The notes under the pieces were generated by a model. It made no database searches, was not told where the DNA came from, and saw nothing but the letters and a program-made list of their open reading frames with translations. Made by a program: the position numbers and the translations under genes. This document shows, piece by piece, positions 33,740-41,783 of a stretch of DNA of 64,000 nt. The DNA is taken from positions 192,490-256,489 of the forward strand of contig NZ_LMPD01000006.1 in assembly GCF_001424305.1 (NCBI RefSeq), given 5' to 3'. Positions within the stretch are counted from its first letter, which is position 1. Each line of letters opens with the position of its first letter. Origin of the DNA: Pedobacter sp. Leaf176. GTDB lineage: Bacteria; Bacteroidota; Bacteroidia; Sphingobacteriales; Sphingobacteriaceae.

Positions 33740-35476
33740 ATGCAATCAATTGATCAATCAACCCAAGCCACGATAAATCAGTGGTTAAGTGGAACTTACG
33801 ACGAAAAAACGAAGTCAGAAATTCAAGCCCTTGTAGATAATAACTCAACAACAGAGCTTACGGATGCTTTTTATAAAAGCTTAGAGTTTGGTACTGGTGG
33901 TTTACGTGGCATTATGGGGGCTGGCTCAAACCGTATTAATAAATATACCATCGGAACAGCAACTCAAGGTTTGGCAAACTACCTGAATAATAAATATCCG
34001 GGCGAAAAAATTAGTGTGGCAATTGCGCATGATAGTAGAAACAACTCAGATTATTTTGCAGGAATTACAGCTGATGTTTTCTCGGCAAACGGTATTCATG
34101 TTTACTTTTTCGAGGCATTAAGACCAACACCTGAATTATCTTTTGCCGTTCGTCATTTTGGCTGCAAAAGTGGTGTGATGTTAACAGCATCACACAATCC
34201 GAAAGAATATAATGGCTACAAGGCTTACGGTGCAGATGGCGGTCAATTTACTTCTCCTGATGATAAATTGGTTATCGATGAGGTAAATAAAATCAAAAGT
34301 ATTGATGAAGTTAAGTTTGATAGAGTTGATGCAAATGTTGAATTAATCGGCGAGGCTGTTGATAAACTTTATTTAGATGGTATTACAGCGCTTTCAATCT
34401 CTCCTGATGCGATTAAAAGACAACATGATTTAAAAATTGTGTACTCTCCTATCCACGGAACGGGAATTACTTTGGTACCAAAAGCTTTGGCGCAATTTGG
34501 CTTCACAAACGTAACGGTTGTTGAAGAGCAAAGTAAACCGGATGGAAATTTCCCTACGGTAGTTTATCCTAATCCCGAGGAAAAAGAGGCTTTAACTTTA
34601 GCCATGAATAAGGCTAAAGAAATTGATGCTGATTTAGTGTTAGCGACCGACCCTGATGCTGACCGTGTTGGTATTGCAGTTAAGGATAACGATGGCGAAT
34701 GGGTATTATTAAATGGTAACCAAACAGGAAGTTTGTTAATTAATTACCTTTTAACCGCCTGGCAAGAAAGTGGTAAACTAGATGGTAACCAGTTTATTGT
34801 AAAAACAATTGTTACTTCAAACCTGATTGAAGAAATCGCGAAGAAAAAGAACGTTACCTACTATAATACCTTAACAGGATTTAAATATATCGGTCAGTTA
34901 ATGACTGAATTAGAGGGTAAAAAGTATTTTATTGGTGGTGGCGAAGAAAGTTATGGTTACTTAATCGGCGATTTAGTTCGTGATAAAGATGCTGTAGTTT
35001 CTGCTGCTTTCATTTCTGAAATGACAGCTTACTATAAAGATAAAGGCGCAAGTTTGTACAATGCATTGTTAGATATGTATGTTGAATATGGCCTGTACAA
35101 AGAAGACTTGGTTTCGCTTACCAAAAAAGGTAAATCTGGTGCTGAAGAAATTAAAGCCATGATGGAAAAATTTAGAAATAATCCACCTGCAAGTTTAGGC
35201 GGTTCTAAAGTTTCTGTATTGAAAGATTACGAATTGAGCCAGGAAACGGATTTAGCGACAGGAAAGGTAACTAAATTAGATTATCCAACTTCTGACGTTT
35301 TGCAATTTATTACTGAAGATGGAAGTATCGTTTCTGCTCGTCCGAGTGGTACTGAACCAAAAATTAAATTTTATTGTAGTGTTAATGCGCCATTGGCTGA
35401 TAAAGCAGATTTCGCAAAAGTGAATGGAGAATTAGGCGATAAAATTAAAGCTGTTATGGCTGATTTGCAGGCTTAG
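33740..35476 (+). CDS. Phospho-sugar mutase (phosphoglucomutase/phosphomannomutase)
   Basis: I use ATG 33740 (MQSIDQSTQA, 578 residues); the track started 29 codons earlier at TTG. Alpha-D-phosphohexomutase motifs in order: the phosphoserine loop TASHNPKEYNGYK, the metal loop DPDADRVGIAV, the sugar loop GGGEESYGYL and the phosphate loop RPSGTEPKIKFY. It interconverts hexose-1- and -6-phosphates, most likely glucose. A strong terminator follows. Confidence 0.92.
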   Translation: MQSIDQSTQATINQWLSGTYDEKTKSEIQALVDNNSTTELTDAFYKSLEFGTGGLRGIMGAGSNRINKYTIGTATQGLANYLNNKYPGEKISVAIAHDSRNNSDYFAGITADVFSANGIHVYFFEALRPTPELSFAVRHFGCKSGVMLTASHNPKEYNGYKAYGADGGQFTSPDDKLVIDEVNKIKSIDEVKFDRVDANVELIGEAVDKLYLDGITALSISPDAIKRQHDLKIVYSPIHGTGITLVPKALAQFGFTNVTVVEEQSKPDGNFPTVVYPNPEEKEALTLAMNKAKEIDADLVLATDPDADRVGIAVKDNDGEWVLLNGNQTGSLLINYLLTAWQESGKLDGNQFIVKTIVTSNLIEEIAKKKNVTYYNTLTGFKYIGQLMTELEGKKYFIGGGEESYGYLIGDLVRDKDAVVSAAFISEMTAYYKDKGASLYNALLDMYVEYGLYKEDLVSLTKKGKSGAEEIKAMMEKFRNNPPASLGGSKVSVLKDYELSQETDLATGKVTKLDYPTSDVLQFITEDGSIVSARPSGTEPKIKFYCSVNAPLADKADFAKVNGELGDKIKAVMADLQA

Positions 35477-35510
35477 GTTTTAACCGCAGATTTGCAGATT
35501 AAATAATGTA

Positions 35511-35549
35511 AAAAATCCAGATGCAATAAGATGCGTCTGGATTTTTTTA
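35511..35549. terminator. Terminator after the phosphomutase
   Basis: AAAAATCCAGATGCA / TGCGTCTGGATTTTTTT hairpin. Confidence 0.8.
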
Positions 35550-35746
35550 TAACCCTCAGTTGAAACTGACGGCAAGGAATAGCATCTTGTATAATCACTC
35601 TATTAGTAATTGAATGATTCTACATTAGAGATTCCATTTTTATTAGGTATTGCATTGCAGTAGATTTCAATCAACGGATATAAAACAGCTTTCTCAATTT
35701 TTCTTTTGCTGCAACAAATTTCTTTAATACTTTTGCAGCAAATACA

Positions 35747-36118
35747 ATGTTCAAAAAAATCCTGATATACCTTTTAGTGATTTGCTCGGTTTCTAACGGG
35801 GCGATGCAGCTGGTGGTTTATTCTGGATACAAAATGAATAAGGAATACATCACAAGTGTATTCTGTATAAATAAAGAACATCCTGAATTACATTGCGATG
35901 GACAATGTTTTTTAGCCAAAAAATTGAAAGATTTAGACGGCAAGAATAAACAAGTTCAGGAAAACTTAAAAAGAGTTGCAGAGGCTGAACCGAAATTTCA
36001 GTCGATTGTAATCAACCATCAAATCCCATACTTCATTATTAAATCAGAAAGCGGTTACATCGAAAAACCTCTTAAAGACCTTTCTGTTTCTATTTTTCAT
36101 CCACCGAAAGCGGTTTAA
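35747..36118 (+). CDS. Small Cys-rich protein of the copper/redox island (123 aa)
   Basis: 123 residues with an N-terminal hydrophobic segment (ILIYLLVICSVSNGAMQL), so membrane-anchored or exported, then a conserved cysteine cluster FCINKEHPELHCDGQCFL (C-x9-C-x3-C). No tested function is known to me. The cysteines and position 230 bases before the MbnP/MbnH genes suggest metal or redox handling in the periplasm. Confidence 0.75.
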   Translation: MFKKILIYLLVICSVSNGAMQLVVYSGYKMNKEYITSVFCINKEHPELHCDGQCFLAKKLKDLDGKNKQVQENLKRVAEAEPKFQSIVINHQIPYFIIKSESGYIEKPLKDLSVSIFHPPKAV

Positions 36119-36136
36119 GTAAATTTCATTTTTATT

Positions 36137-36225
36137 GTTCGTCACCCTGAATTTTCTTCAGGGTCTTGTTTGGCTATTTGGCTTAGCATGAAAGGTGCTG
36201 AAATAAATTCAGCATGATGACCGTA
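36137..36225. repeat. Intergenic repeat, GTCACCCTGAA ... TTCAGCATGATGAC
   Basis: Partial inverted repeat: GTCACCCTGAATTTTCTTCAGGGT at the left and AATTCAGCATGATGAC at the right, a common Bacteroidota intergenic element. It lies between the Cys-rich gene and mbnP. Confidence 0.65.
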
Positions 36226-36267
36226 TTAGAACCCACTCAATTTTCATTTATCCAAATTTTCAAAAAA

Positions 36268-36348
36268 ATGAAAACATCATGGCTAACTATCCTTAAAAAA
36301 ATAGGCCATGATAGCTTCATCACCGTTAAAACAAAATATAACAGATGA
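36268..36348 (+). other. 26-codon upstream ORF overlapping the mbnP start
   Basis: ATG 36268 to TGA 36348; its stop overlaps the ATG of the MbnP gene (ATGA). Both ORFs begin ATGAAAACATC (MKTS...). It could be a translated leader controlling MbnP, or a decayed copy of its 5' end. Confidence 0.35.
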
Positions 36349-37115
36349 AAACATCTCAGTACTTACTGGCATTGTTATGCCCTATTATACTCCTATCGTC
36401 ATGCAAAAAAAGCGATGATGAAATTACAGCAAATCCAAAATCAAGCTTTACAATCGAATTCGAACACCAGGTTAACGGTGCTGTTTTAGCATTAAATACA
36501 ACTACTTACAAAAATGCAAAAGGCGAAGATTTCAAAATTAATGTATTCAAATATTACGTCAGCAACATTAGATTAAGTAAAGCAGATGGAACAGCTTATT
36601 TGGTTCCTGAAAGTTATTATCTAATCGATGAATCGAAAAGCGAATCAAAGTTTATTACTATAAATAAGGTTCCTACAGGCGATTACACAAAAATTGAATA
36701 TACCATCGGTGTGGATTATGCCCTGAATTTTGCAGGTGCACAAACCGGAGCGCTTGACCCAATTAACGGCATGTTTTGGACCTGGAACAGCGGGTACATC
36801 TTTGTAAAATTAGAGGGAACATCGCCACAATCTACGGCGGCGAATAATGCCTTAACGTTTCACATCGGTGGTGTAATCGACCCGAATAATACCATCCGAA
36901 CCTTTTCTACTGAAATTAATGCTGCCAATCCATTGAGGGTAAGAACGGATGCAAAGCCAGATGTACACTTCATTGTAAACGCTGCTTCGCTTTTTACAGG
37001 CAAAACTGATATTAGCTTTTCGGCTTTAAATTTTACCATGGGCGGGGCCAACTCGGTAATTGTAGCAGATAATTATACAAAGGGGTTATTCCGCTTAGAC
37101 CATATTCATAACTAA
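36345..37115 (+). CDS. MbnP-like copper-binding lipoprotein
   Basis: 256 residues with a lipoprotein signal (lipobox LSSC at ~residues 17-20). The body has the MbnP-family pattern: an N-terminal FEHQVNG strand, YYVSNIRLSKADG, the hallmark GMFWTWNSGYIFVKLEG and C-terminal HFIVNAASLF with a final DHIHN. In methanotrophs MbnP binds Cu(I) after its partner MbnH oxidises one Trp to kynurenine; the FWTW tryptophans are the natural candidates here. The gene stands one base before the mbnH-like gene. No methanobactin genes are present. Confidence 0.88.
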   Translation: MKTSQYLLALLCPIILLSSCKKSDDEITANPKSSFTIEFEHQVNGAVLALNTTTYKNAKGEDFKINVFKYYVSNIRLSKADGTAYLVPESYYLIDESKSESKFITINKVPTGDYTKIEYTIGVDYALNFAGAQTGALDPINGMFWTWNSGYIFVKLEGTSPQSTAANNALTFHIGGVIDPNNTIRTFSTEINAANPLRVRTDAKPDVHFIVNAASLFTGKTDISFSALNFTMGGANSVIVADNYTKGLFRLDHIHN

Positions 37116-37116
37116 A

Positions 37117-38154
37117 ATGCGGAATAAAATAATTATTTATGCAATGCTTACGATAAGCATGGCAATAATGTATGCCTGTAGTAAAAATGAAAAGGCAATA
37201 GCTCCCGAAGCGACGACAATAAGTTTTGAGATTCCGGCTAATTTCCCCGTACCTACGTATAATTTCGATGACAACAAATTAACTAATGCAGGTTTTGCAC
37301 TTGGTAAAAAATTGTTTTACGATGCCCGCTTATCCGCCGACAACAGTGTTTCCTGCGGAAGCTGCCATCAGCAATTTGCCGCTTTTGCAAATCTCGACCA
37401 TAAGGTAAGTCACGGCGTAAACAATTGCCAGGGAAAGCGTAATGCACCACCCCTTTTTAATCTGGCATGGCAAAAAGCCTTCTTTTGGGATGGCGGTGTG
37501 AAGAACATTGAAACCTCACCACTAAATGCCATTACGGATGCCTGTGAAATGGGAACGGACATAGAACGTATTATAACATCATTGAAAGGCACAGCACCCT
37601 ACCCTGATTTATTTAAGCAAGCCTTTGGTTCAGATGAAATTACTTCACAAAAGATTTTGAAGTCGATTGCACAATTCACGGCAGTACTGGTTTCCGGCAA
37701 TTCAAAATACGATAAAGTAATGCGCAAAGAAAATGGCTTTAACTTTTCATCGGTTGAACTGGCGGGTTATAATTTGTTTAAGGAAAAGTGTGCGTCGTGC
37801 CATGCTGAACCTCTATTCACAGATTTTTCTTACCGTAGTAATGGCCTGGATGTGGTAAGCGCCGATGAAGGTCGCTCAACCATCACAGGTGTAAATACGG
37901 ATTTTGGAACATTCCGTGTACCAACACTCCGCAATATAGAATATACCGGTCCTTACATGCATGATGGTCGCTTTTACAGCCTGGATGAAGTTCTAGAGCA
38001 CTATAATTCTGGCGTAAAAGCCGCTGGAAATTTAGATAGCAGATTGAAAAACGGCGTTCCATTAAATGCATCCGAGAAGGAACAAATCAAAGCATTTTTA
38101 AAAACACTAACAGACAATGAATTTCTCAAAAATACACTTTACAACGAATCGTAA
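37117..38154 (+). CDS. MbnH-like diheme c-type enzyme (MauG/CcpA family)
   Basis: 345 residues, lipoprotein signal (MYAC). Two heme c sites: CGSCH (~residues 80-84) and CASCH (~225-229), with FRVPTLRN and YMHDGRFYSLDE typical of bacterial diheme peroxidase/MauG proteins. MbnH forms a bis-Fe(IV) state and modifies a Trp of MbnP, so the adjacent MbnP-like protein is the expected substrate. An ordinary cytochrome c peroxidase role is the alternative. The gene overlaps the barrel gene by 38 bases. Confidence 0.88.
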   Translation: MRNKIIIYAMLTISMAIMYACSKNEKAIAPEATTISFEIPANFPVPTYNFDDNKLTNAGFALGKKLFYDARLSADNSVSCGSCHQQFAAFANLDHKVSHGVNNCQGKRNAPPLFNLAWQKAFFWDGGVKNIETSPLNAITDACEMGTDIERIITSLKGTAPYPDLFKQAFGSDEITSQKILKSIAQFTAVLVSGNSKYDKVMRKENGFNFSSVELAGYNLFKEKCASCHAEPLFTDFSYRSNGLDVVSADEGRSTITGVNTDFGTFRVPTLRNIEYTGPYMHDGRFYSLDEVLEHYNSGVKAAGNLDSRLKNGVPLNASEKEQIKAFLKTLTDNEFLKNTLYNES

Positions 38155-39094
38155 ACTACTTACACTTCTATTCATGTTAATGAGTAGCCAGGTTTTTGCC
38201 TGCGACATTTGTGGTTGCTTTATGGGCATCACGCCATATTATAACCGAAATAGCATCAGCTTGTTATATCGATACCGTTCATTTAATGGCTACGATGGCC
38301 AATCCCATTCGCTATTTCCAAACGGTGGAAATTTCTTTATTCCGGCAAGACAGCAAAATTCACCAATAACGGGTCATGCAGGGAATGCTGAAGACTATGA
38401 GTTGTACCGATCAATGGAAATCAGGGGAAAATACTTCATTAATAGTCGGCTGAAGATTAATGCCATTCTACCGTATGTTTCAAATAGCGAGCGCTATAAT
38501 GGCTATACATCTTCTATCTCGGGCATTGGCGATATAAACCTCTACGCGGGGTATCATGTTATTCAAAAATTGGAAGATAATTTTAAGCAGCAACTTATTG
38601 CAGGAGCAGGAATAAAACTTCCAACAGGAAAAAACGACTTCAAAAATAATGTGGGTATCAGGTATTCTTCCTTAATGCAAGGCGGAACCGGCAGTACCGA
38701 TGGCTTCATCTACCTCAATTATATGGTTGGCTTAGGCAGGTTTGGAGCAAGTTTAAACACATCCTACAAAGTAAATGGAACGAATAGCCGTGATGAAGGA
38801 ATTGCCAATAGCACTACCAGTTTCCTTAACATTTTCTACACGCAAAGAATTGGGAAAGATGTACAGATAATGCCATCGGCTCAATTTTTCTATGAATATT
38901 CTGCCGGAGAAAAATATAAAGGCATTAAAACCGGTGAGCATGTCATGAACAATTTGATGGGCGGCGTTGGTGCCGATATTTTTTATAAAAATATAGCCTT
39001 GAATGCAGGAATCCAGAAAAATATCTGGGAGGGTGAAACAGACCATCCCATGAGCGCAGGAAAGATTTATGCGGGAATTACTTATAATTTTTAA
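38117..39094 (+). CDS. Outer-membrane barrel with N-terminal CDICGC motif
   Basis: 325 residues. The signal peptide ends near MSSQVFA, and the mature protein begins at once with CDICGCFMG, a Cys cluster placed to bind metal or be lipidated. The rest is alternating aromatic/polar strands ending in ITYNF, the usual C-terminal F of barrels. Together with MbnP/MbnH it suggests an outer-membrane component of copper handling. The start codon lies 38 bases inside mbnH, so translation is coupled. Confidence 0.8.
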   Translation: MNFSKIHFTTNRKLLTLLFMLMSSQVFACDICGCFMGITPYYNRNSISLLYRYRSFNGYDGQSHSLFPNGGNFFIPARQQNSPITGHAGNAEDYELYRSMEIRGKYFINSRLKINAILPYVSNSERYNGYTSSISGIGDINLYAGYHVIQKLEDNFKQQLIAGAGIKLPTGKNDFKNNVGIRYSSLMQGGTGSTDGFIYLNYMVGLGRFGASLNTSYKVNGTNSRDEGIANSTTSFLNIFYTQRIGKDVQIMPSAQFFYEYSAGEKYKGIKTGEHVMNNLMGGVGADIFYKNIALNAGIQKNIWEGETDHPMSAGKIYAGITYNF

Positions 39095-39104
39095 TCTCTT
39101 TAAT

Positions 39105-39560
39105 ATGAAAAAATTGATAACATTAGGATTTTGTTTAATCGTCGCCTTTTTTACATCTTGTAAATCGGAACCAGATTCAGCTGCAATAAAAAAAGAAGTG
39201 TTGAATATCCACGATAAATTAATGGTAGACGGTGAAAAAGTTATGAAAAATAAAATGAAGCTGGATTCAGTTTTAAAATCTGGTAAAATCAAATCTGCTG
39301 AGGATTCAATAAAAATTACCGGTTTAATTCGAAGATTAAACAAAGCGGACGAAAATATGATGGATTGGATGCATTTCTTCAAAGATGATTTCAATGGAAA
39401 AAATGAGCAGGAGGCCATAGACTACTACAAATCTGAAATGGTAAAAGTAAGAGCAGTTGAGGATGCTTATATCGAGGTTTCCAGAGCATCGGATTCAGTG
39501 TTGGAATTTTATAATGTTTCGTCGTCCGGAGAAATGAAAATGGAACATCATAAGCATTAA
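39105..39560 (+). CDS. Small lipoprotein with Met/His-rich tail (151 aa)
   Basis: I start at ATG 39105 (MKKLITLGF), giving a proper lipoprotein signal with lipobox FTSC; the tracked ATG 39069 lies inside the barrel gene. The mature part is helical and charged and ends MKMEHHKH, a plausible Cu-binding tail. Family unknown. Location in the copper island supports a metal role, but this is inference. Confidence 0.72.
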   Translation: MKKLITLGFCLIVAFFTSCKSEPDSAAIKKEVLNIHDKLMVDGEKVMKNKMKLDSVLKSGKIKSAEDSIKITGLIRRLNKADENMMDWMHFFKDDFNGKNEQEAIDYYKSEMVKVRAVEDAYIEVSRASDSVLEFYNVSSSGEMKMEHHKH

Positions 39561-39562
39561 TT

Positions 39563-39637
39563 GTTCTCCCGCTGATTTCACAGATTTACGCTGAACCTTT
39601 TTAATTTTGGCCTTTATCACATTAAATCAGCGGGAAA
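39563..39637. repeat. Inverted repeat CCCGCTGATTT / AAATCAGCGGG
   Basis: Eleven-base arms 45 bases apart between the lipoprotein and SCO genes. This is the CGCTGATTT/CGCAGATTT intergenic repeat family; a fragment also follows the phosphomutase gene. Confidence 0.75.
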
Positions 39638-39716
39638 CTATTTGTACAAATAACAGAACCACAATTATTACCTACTGCAGCGCATAGGTTGTATATTTAC
39701 ATTTTAATAAAATATC

Positions 39717-40367
39717 ATGAATAAAATTATTTCTTCAGTGGCAATTTGCTTGCTATCTATTACAATACTTTCTTCTTGTCAGCAAGATAAGAAACTACCT
39801 TTCTATGGCGAACGCCATGCAGAAACCGTTAAAGATGCAGCTGGTGTAGAGAAGATAGACACGGTTTACCAAACCATTCCAAACTGGTCTTTCTTAAACC
39901 AGGATAGTGTGGTTACGACCAATAAAGCTACCGATGGAAAAGTGTATGTAGCTGATTTCTTCTTTACGTCATGTACCACGATTTGCCCGACCATGCACCG
40001 TAATCTGATGACTGTTTATAAAGAATTTAACACCAATCCTGATGTAATGTTTGTTTCACATACTATAGATTTTAAATACGACAGACCTTACGTTTTAAAA
40101 AAATACGCTCAGAAACTGGGTGTTGATGGTTCAAAGTGGCTATTTCTTTATGGTAGTAAAGACAGCGTTTATACATTAGCCGAGAAAAATTATCTCGTAG
40201 CAGTTGGCGAAGACAGCACTGCAAAAGATGGTTATATCCACCAGGGCTATTTGGTTTTAATCGATAAAGACAGGAGAATCCGTGGCGCTTACGATGGAAC
40301 CAAAGAAGATCAGGTAGAACAATTGAGAAAAGACATCCCGGTTTTATTGGCTGAGTATAAAAAATAG
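39717..40367 (+). CDS. SCO1/SenC-family copper chaperone
   Basis: 216 residues, lipoprotein signal (lipobox LSSC). Thioredoxin-like fold with the copper site Cys-x3-Cys (FTSCTTICPTMH) and the distal His in GYIHQGYLVLID. SCO proteins deliver Cu to the CuA site of cytochrome oxidase or keep its cysteines reduced. Here the gene is next to MbnP/MbnH and a cytochrome c, which supports a shared copper/redox job. Confidence 0.93.
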   Translation: MNKIISSVAICLLSITILSSCQQDKKLPFYGERHAETVKDAAGVEKIDTVYQTIPNWSFLNQDSVVTTNKATDGKVYVADFFFTSCTTICPTMHRNLMTVYKEFNTNPDVMFVSHTIDFKYDRPYVLKKYAQKLGVDGSKWLFLYGSKDSVYTLAEKNYLVAVGEDSTAKDGYIHQGYLVLIDKDRRIRGAYDGTKEDQVEQLRKDIPVLLAEYKK

Positions 40368-40377
40368 AAACAATAGT

Positions 40378-40470
40378 TTAAGTCGTCATTTCGACCGAAG
40401 TGGAGAAATCTTTAAAGCTAATTTAAAAGATTTCTCGGCTGCATTTCATTCGGCTCGAAATGACGACTAA
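40378..40470. repeat. Palindromic intergenic repeat, AGTCGTCATTTCGA family
   Basis: AGTCGTCATTTCGACCGAAG and its complement CTCGAAATGACGACT flank GGAGAAATCTT/AAGATTTCTC. The half copy near 21840 belongs to the same family. Confidence 0.85.
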
Positions 40471-40487
40471 TCAATAAAAAAACATCC

Positions 40488-40910
40488 ATGCGCAAATACG
40501 TCATCAATTCTTCCCTTCTGCTTTCTGTTATCGCAGTAATAATCTCTTGTCAAAACCAGGAAACCATTGATTTGCATAACTATATGTCTAATGGTAAGGA
40601 TATTTATAAAGCTAAATGTCAAAATTGCCATGGCGAAAATGGCGAGGGTTTAGGGCAGCTGGCGCCTCCCCTAACCGATTCCGTTTTTTTAAAAACCAAT
40701 AGAGACCGTTTGGCTTGCATCATTAAAAATGGCGCAAATGAGTCATTTATTATTAATGGAAAAGAATACAAGGAAAAAATGCCGGCTTTCCCCGAATTAG
40801 CAGATATTGATGTAGCACAGGTAATGGTTTACATTACTAATTCATTCGGGAACAAACAAGGTTTTGTCCCTTACGCTCAGGTTTCGAAAAATCTGCAAAA
40901 TTGTAAATAA
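40488..40910 (+). CDS. Lipid-anchored cytochrome c (140 aa)
   Basis: Lipoprotein signal (VIISC), then one heme site CQNCH in KAKCQNCHGENGEGLGQLAPPL and an axial Met candidate in KEKMPAFPEL. Single-heme class I cytochrome. It could donate electrons to MbnH or a copper oxidase, or take electrons from them. It is the last gene of the copper island. Confidence 0.9.
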   Translation: MRKYVINSSLLLSVIAVIISCQNQETIDLHNYMSNGKDIYKAKCQNCHGENGEGLGQLAPPLTDSVFLKTNRDRLACIIKNGANESFIINGKEYKEKMPAFPELADIDVAQVMVYITNSFGNKQGFVPYAQVSKNLQNCK

Positions 40911-40951
40911 ATAAATCTTGTATTCTTTGTGTCTTTGTGGTCAAAAAAAAC

Positions 40952-40959
40952 CATCTTTG
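40952..40959 (+). promoter_or_regulatory. Likely -7 element of rnpB
   Basis: CATCTTTG differs from TAnnTTTG at one base. The RNA 5' end predicted from its folding (40966) is seven bases further, the spacing used for the other promoters in this window. TTTG copies upstream could be the -33 element. Confidence 0.45.
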
Positions 40960-40965
40960 CGCAAA

Positions 40966-41340
40966 ATGCAGGTTGTTCTATCGCTGTTTCGATTAATCGG
41001 AAGAGAGGAAAGTCCGGGCAACGCAGGGCATCCCGCTTTCTAACGGAAAGGAATTTAGGAATGAAAACCTGAATTACGGATTAGTGCAACAGAAAATATA
41101 CCGTCCCGATATAAAGTCGGGATAAGGGTGAAAACGTGCGGTAAGAGCGCACGAGCATTGCAGGCGACTGCAATGGTTTGTAAACCCCGGGAGTTGAAAG
41201 ACCAAATAGGCTAACGCATGTAGGGCTGCCCGTCCGATGTTAGTGGGTAGGTCGTTAGAGATAAACGGCAACGTTTATAGTGGATTAATGATAGAAATCC
41301 TGAGTAATCAGGAAACAGAACCCGGCTTACAGACCTGCAT
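40966..41340 (+). ncRNA. rnpB: RNase P RNA
   Basis: Recognised by the conserved P4-forming blocks GAGAGGAAAGTCCGGGC near the 5' end and ACAGAACCCGGCTTAC near the 3' end, and by the terminal helix ATGCAGGT/ACCTGCAT that sets both ends. A type A-like RNA of about 375 bases; the catalytic RNA that removes 5' leaders of tRNAs. ORFs drawn across it by the track are not genes. Confidence 0.95.
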
Positions 41341-41783
41341 TTTTATTTTTTTCAAAAACTATAACAGTTTCTTTTCTGTTAGTTCATTTCTGCTTTTCAC
41401 TACAATCTTTTTGTGTTTGTTTTTATACGTTCTGCTCATCAATGCGATGAGGAAAGACGTGGCAATCTTTTTAAAATAAACAAACACCTGTATAATAAAG
41501 GTTAGAATAAACACAGCGCTTAGTTATATTTAATCCTCTTTATAATGCTTTTGCCACGGAAACACAGAAGGCACAGAAAGGATTTAGCTCTTGATTGACG
41601 CAGGTTTGTCGCGTAAATAAATGCAATCATCGAATAATCCGATAGAAATTATTCCTCGTTTCCAAGTAAAAAAAATAAAACCTTTTTTGCTATTTACCGT
41701 TATAGCCTAAATTCATTGTATAATAAACTATACATTAATTTAAAAATAATATATTCGCATTTCAATTGACTAACAATTACCAA
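41341..41783. other. Gap between rnpB and the sigma54-type regulator
   Basis: About 440 bases. It holds a weak A/T-rich hairpin that may end rnpB, a half copy of the CATTGCGAGG repeat (41437-41473), and a CACGGAAACACAGAAGGCACAG repeat unit near 41557. A hydrophobic ORF drawn here (41237-41479) starts inside rnpB and is not supported. Confidence 0.5.

Noticed and set aside
40966-41340. tmRNA as the RNA gene here
   Set aside because: The GAGAGGAAAGTCCGGGC and ACAGAACCCGGCTTAC blocks are those of RNase P RNA.
41237-41479. 80-residue hydrophobic ORF in and after rnpB
   Set aside because: It begins inside the RNase P RNA and the 3' part overlaps a degenerate repeat copy; no start signal or family.
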